Positions 9,588 to 9,848 of a stretch of DNA of 9,848 nt are shown here, piece after piece. The stretch comes from Pseudomonadota bacterium. Lineage in GTDB: Bacteria > Pseudomonadota > Alphaproteobacteria > Rhizobiales > Rhizobiaceae. The notes below the pieces were generated by a model that saw only the letters and a program-made list of their open reading frames with translations, did no database searches and was not told where the DNA came from. Numbering within the stretch: the stretch's first letter is position 1; each line of letters opens with the position of its first letter. The translations under genes and the position numbers were made by a program. The stretch lies in assembly GCA_023419995.1 (NCBI GenBank), contig JAEZXF010000359.1, positions 1-9,848 on the forward strand, read 5' to 3'.

Positions 9588-9848
9588 CTACTCGAACTCC
9601 AGGATCAGCTCGTCGACTGCGAGGCTCGCACCCGGCTCGACAGCGACCCGCTTCACCGTACCGCGCTTTTCGGCGCGCAGCACGTTCTCCATCTTCATCG
9701 CCTCGACGGTGGCGAGCGCCTGTCCCTCCTGCACCTCGTCGCCCGCCTTGACGGCGATGGAGGTGACGACGCCGGGCATCGGGCACAGCAGCATCCGCGA
9801 CGTGTCGGGCGGCAGCTTCTCCGGCATCAGCCGGGCGAGCTCGGCGAC
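9588..9848 (-). CDS. pccA: Propionyl-CoA carboxylase alpha subunit, C-terminal biotin carrier end
   Basis: The last 86 residues of a biotin-dependent carboxylase alpha chain are visible; the rest lies beyond the right edge. The fragment is a biotinyl/lipoyl domain with [17 protein letters not shown], then the biotinylation motif EAMKMEN, whose lysine (codon at 9693-9695) lies 34 residues before the C-terminus, the standard spacing. The domain alone cannot separate propionyl-, acetyl- and methylcrotonyl-CoA carboxylases. I choose propionyl-CoA carboxylase because methylmalonyl-CoA mutase follows 14 bases later on the same strand, the next step but one in the same pathway. PCC makes (S)-methylmalonyl-CoA from propionyl-CoA and bicarbonate with ATP, in an alpha-beta complex in the cytosol; the beta subunit gene is not in view. 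Confidence 0.88.
   Translation of the reverse strand, partial: VAELARLMPEKLPPDTSRMLLCPMPGVVTSIAVKAGDEVQEGQALATVEAMKMENVLRAEKRGTVKRVAVEPGASLAVDELILEFE

Overview
The window reads as ordinary chromosome from a GC-rich alphaproteobacterium, most likely of the order Hyphomicrobiales (Mesorhizobium or another Phyllobacteriaceae-type lineage). This rests on the base composition, on codon use rich in GC at third positions, on the gene families present, and on a twin-hairpin intergenic repeat of the kind known from rhizobia (RIME-like). It is an inference from the sequence, not a database match. I see no phage genes, insertion sequence, CRISPR array, tRNA or rRNA, and nothing I would call a new defence or mobile system. 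The unusual content is mainly regulatory.

Layout, left to right. (1) Positions 1-191, minus strand: the start of a small membrane protein of unknown function, cut by the window edge, just downstream of guaB. (2) 226-1728, minus: guaB, IMP dehydrogenase. (3) 1729-2015: divergent intergenic region holding the guaB leader. (4) 2016-3275, plus: a short Hsp70-like ATPase of the YegD type without a substrate-binding domain. (5) 3276-3341: convergent gap with an inverted repeat. (6) 3342-7205, minus: a compact glycerol operon transcribed glpR, glpD, glpK (DeoR-family repressor, glycerol-3-phosphate dehydrogenase, glycerol kinase). A 33-bp palindrome lies before glpR, and related boxes lie between glpR and glpD. 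(7) 7255-7434: intergenic region with a repeat made of two inverted hairpin copies. (8) 7435-9848, minus: methylmalonyl-CoA mutase preceded by the C-terminal end of propionyl-CoA carboxylase alpha (biotin carrier domain).

How the genes work together. GlpK phosphorylates glycerol and GlpD oxidises the glycerol 3-phosphate to dihydroxyacetone phosphate while passing electrons to quinone. GlpR very probably represses the set until glycerol 3-phosphate builds up. No glycerol transporter or facilitator gene lies in the window. The pccA-mutase pair is the propionyl-CoA to succinyl-CoA route; the epimerase and the PCC beta subunit are not in view. GuaB commits IMP to guanine nucleotide synthesis and has no visible functional link to its neighbours.
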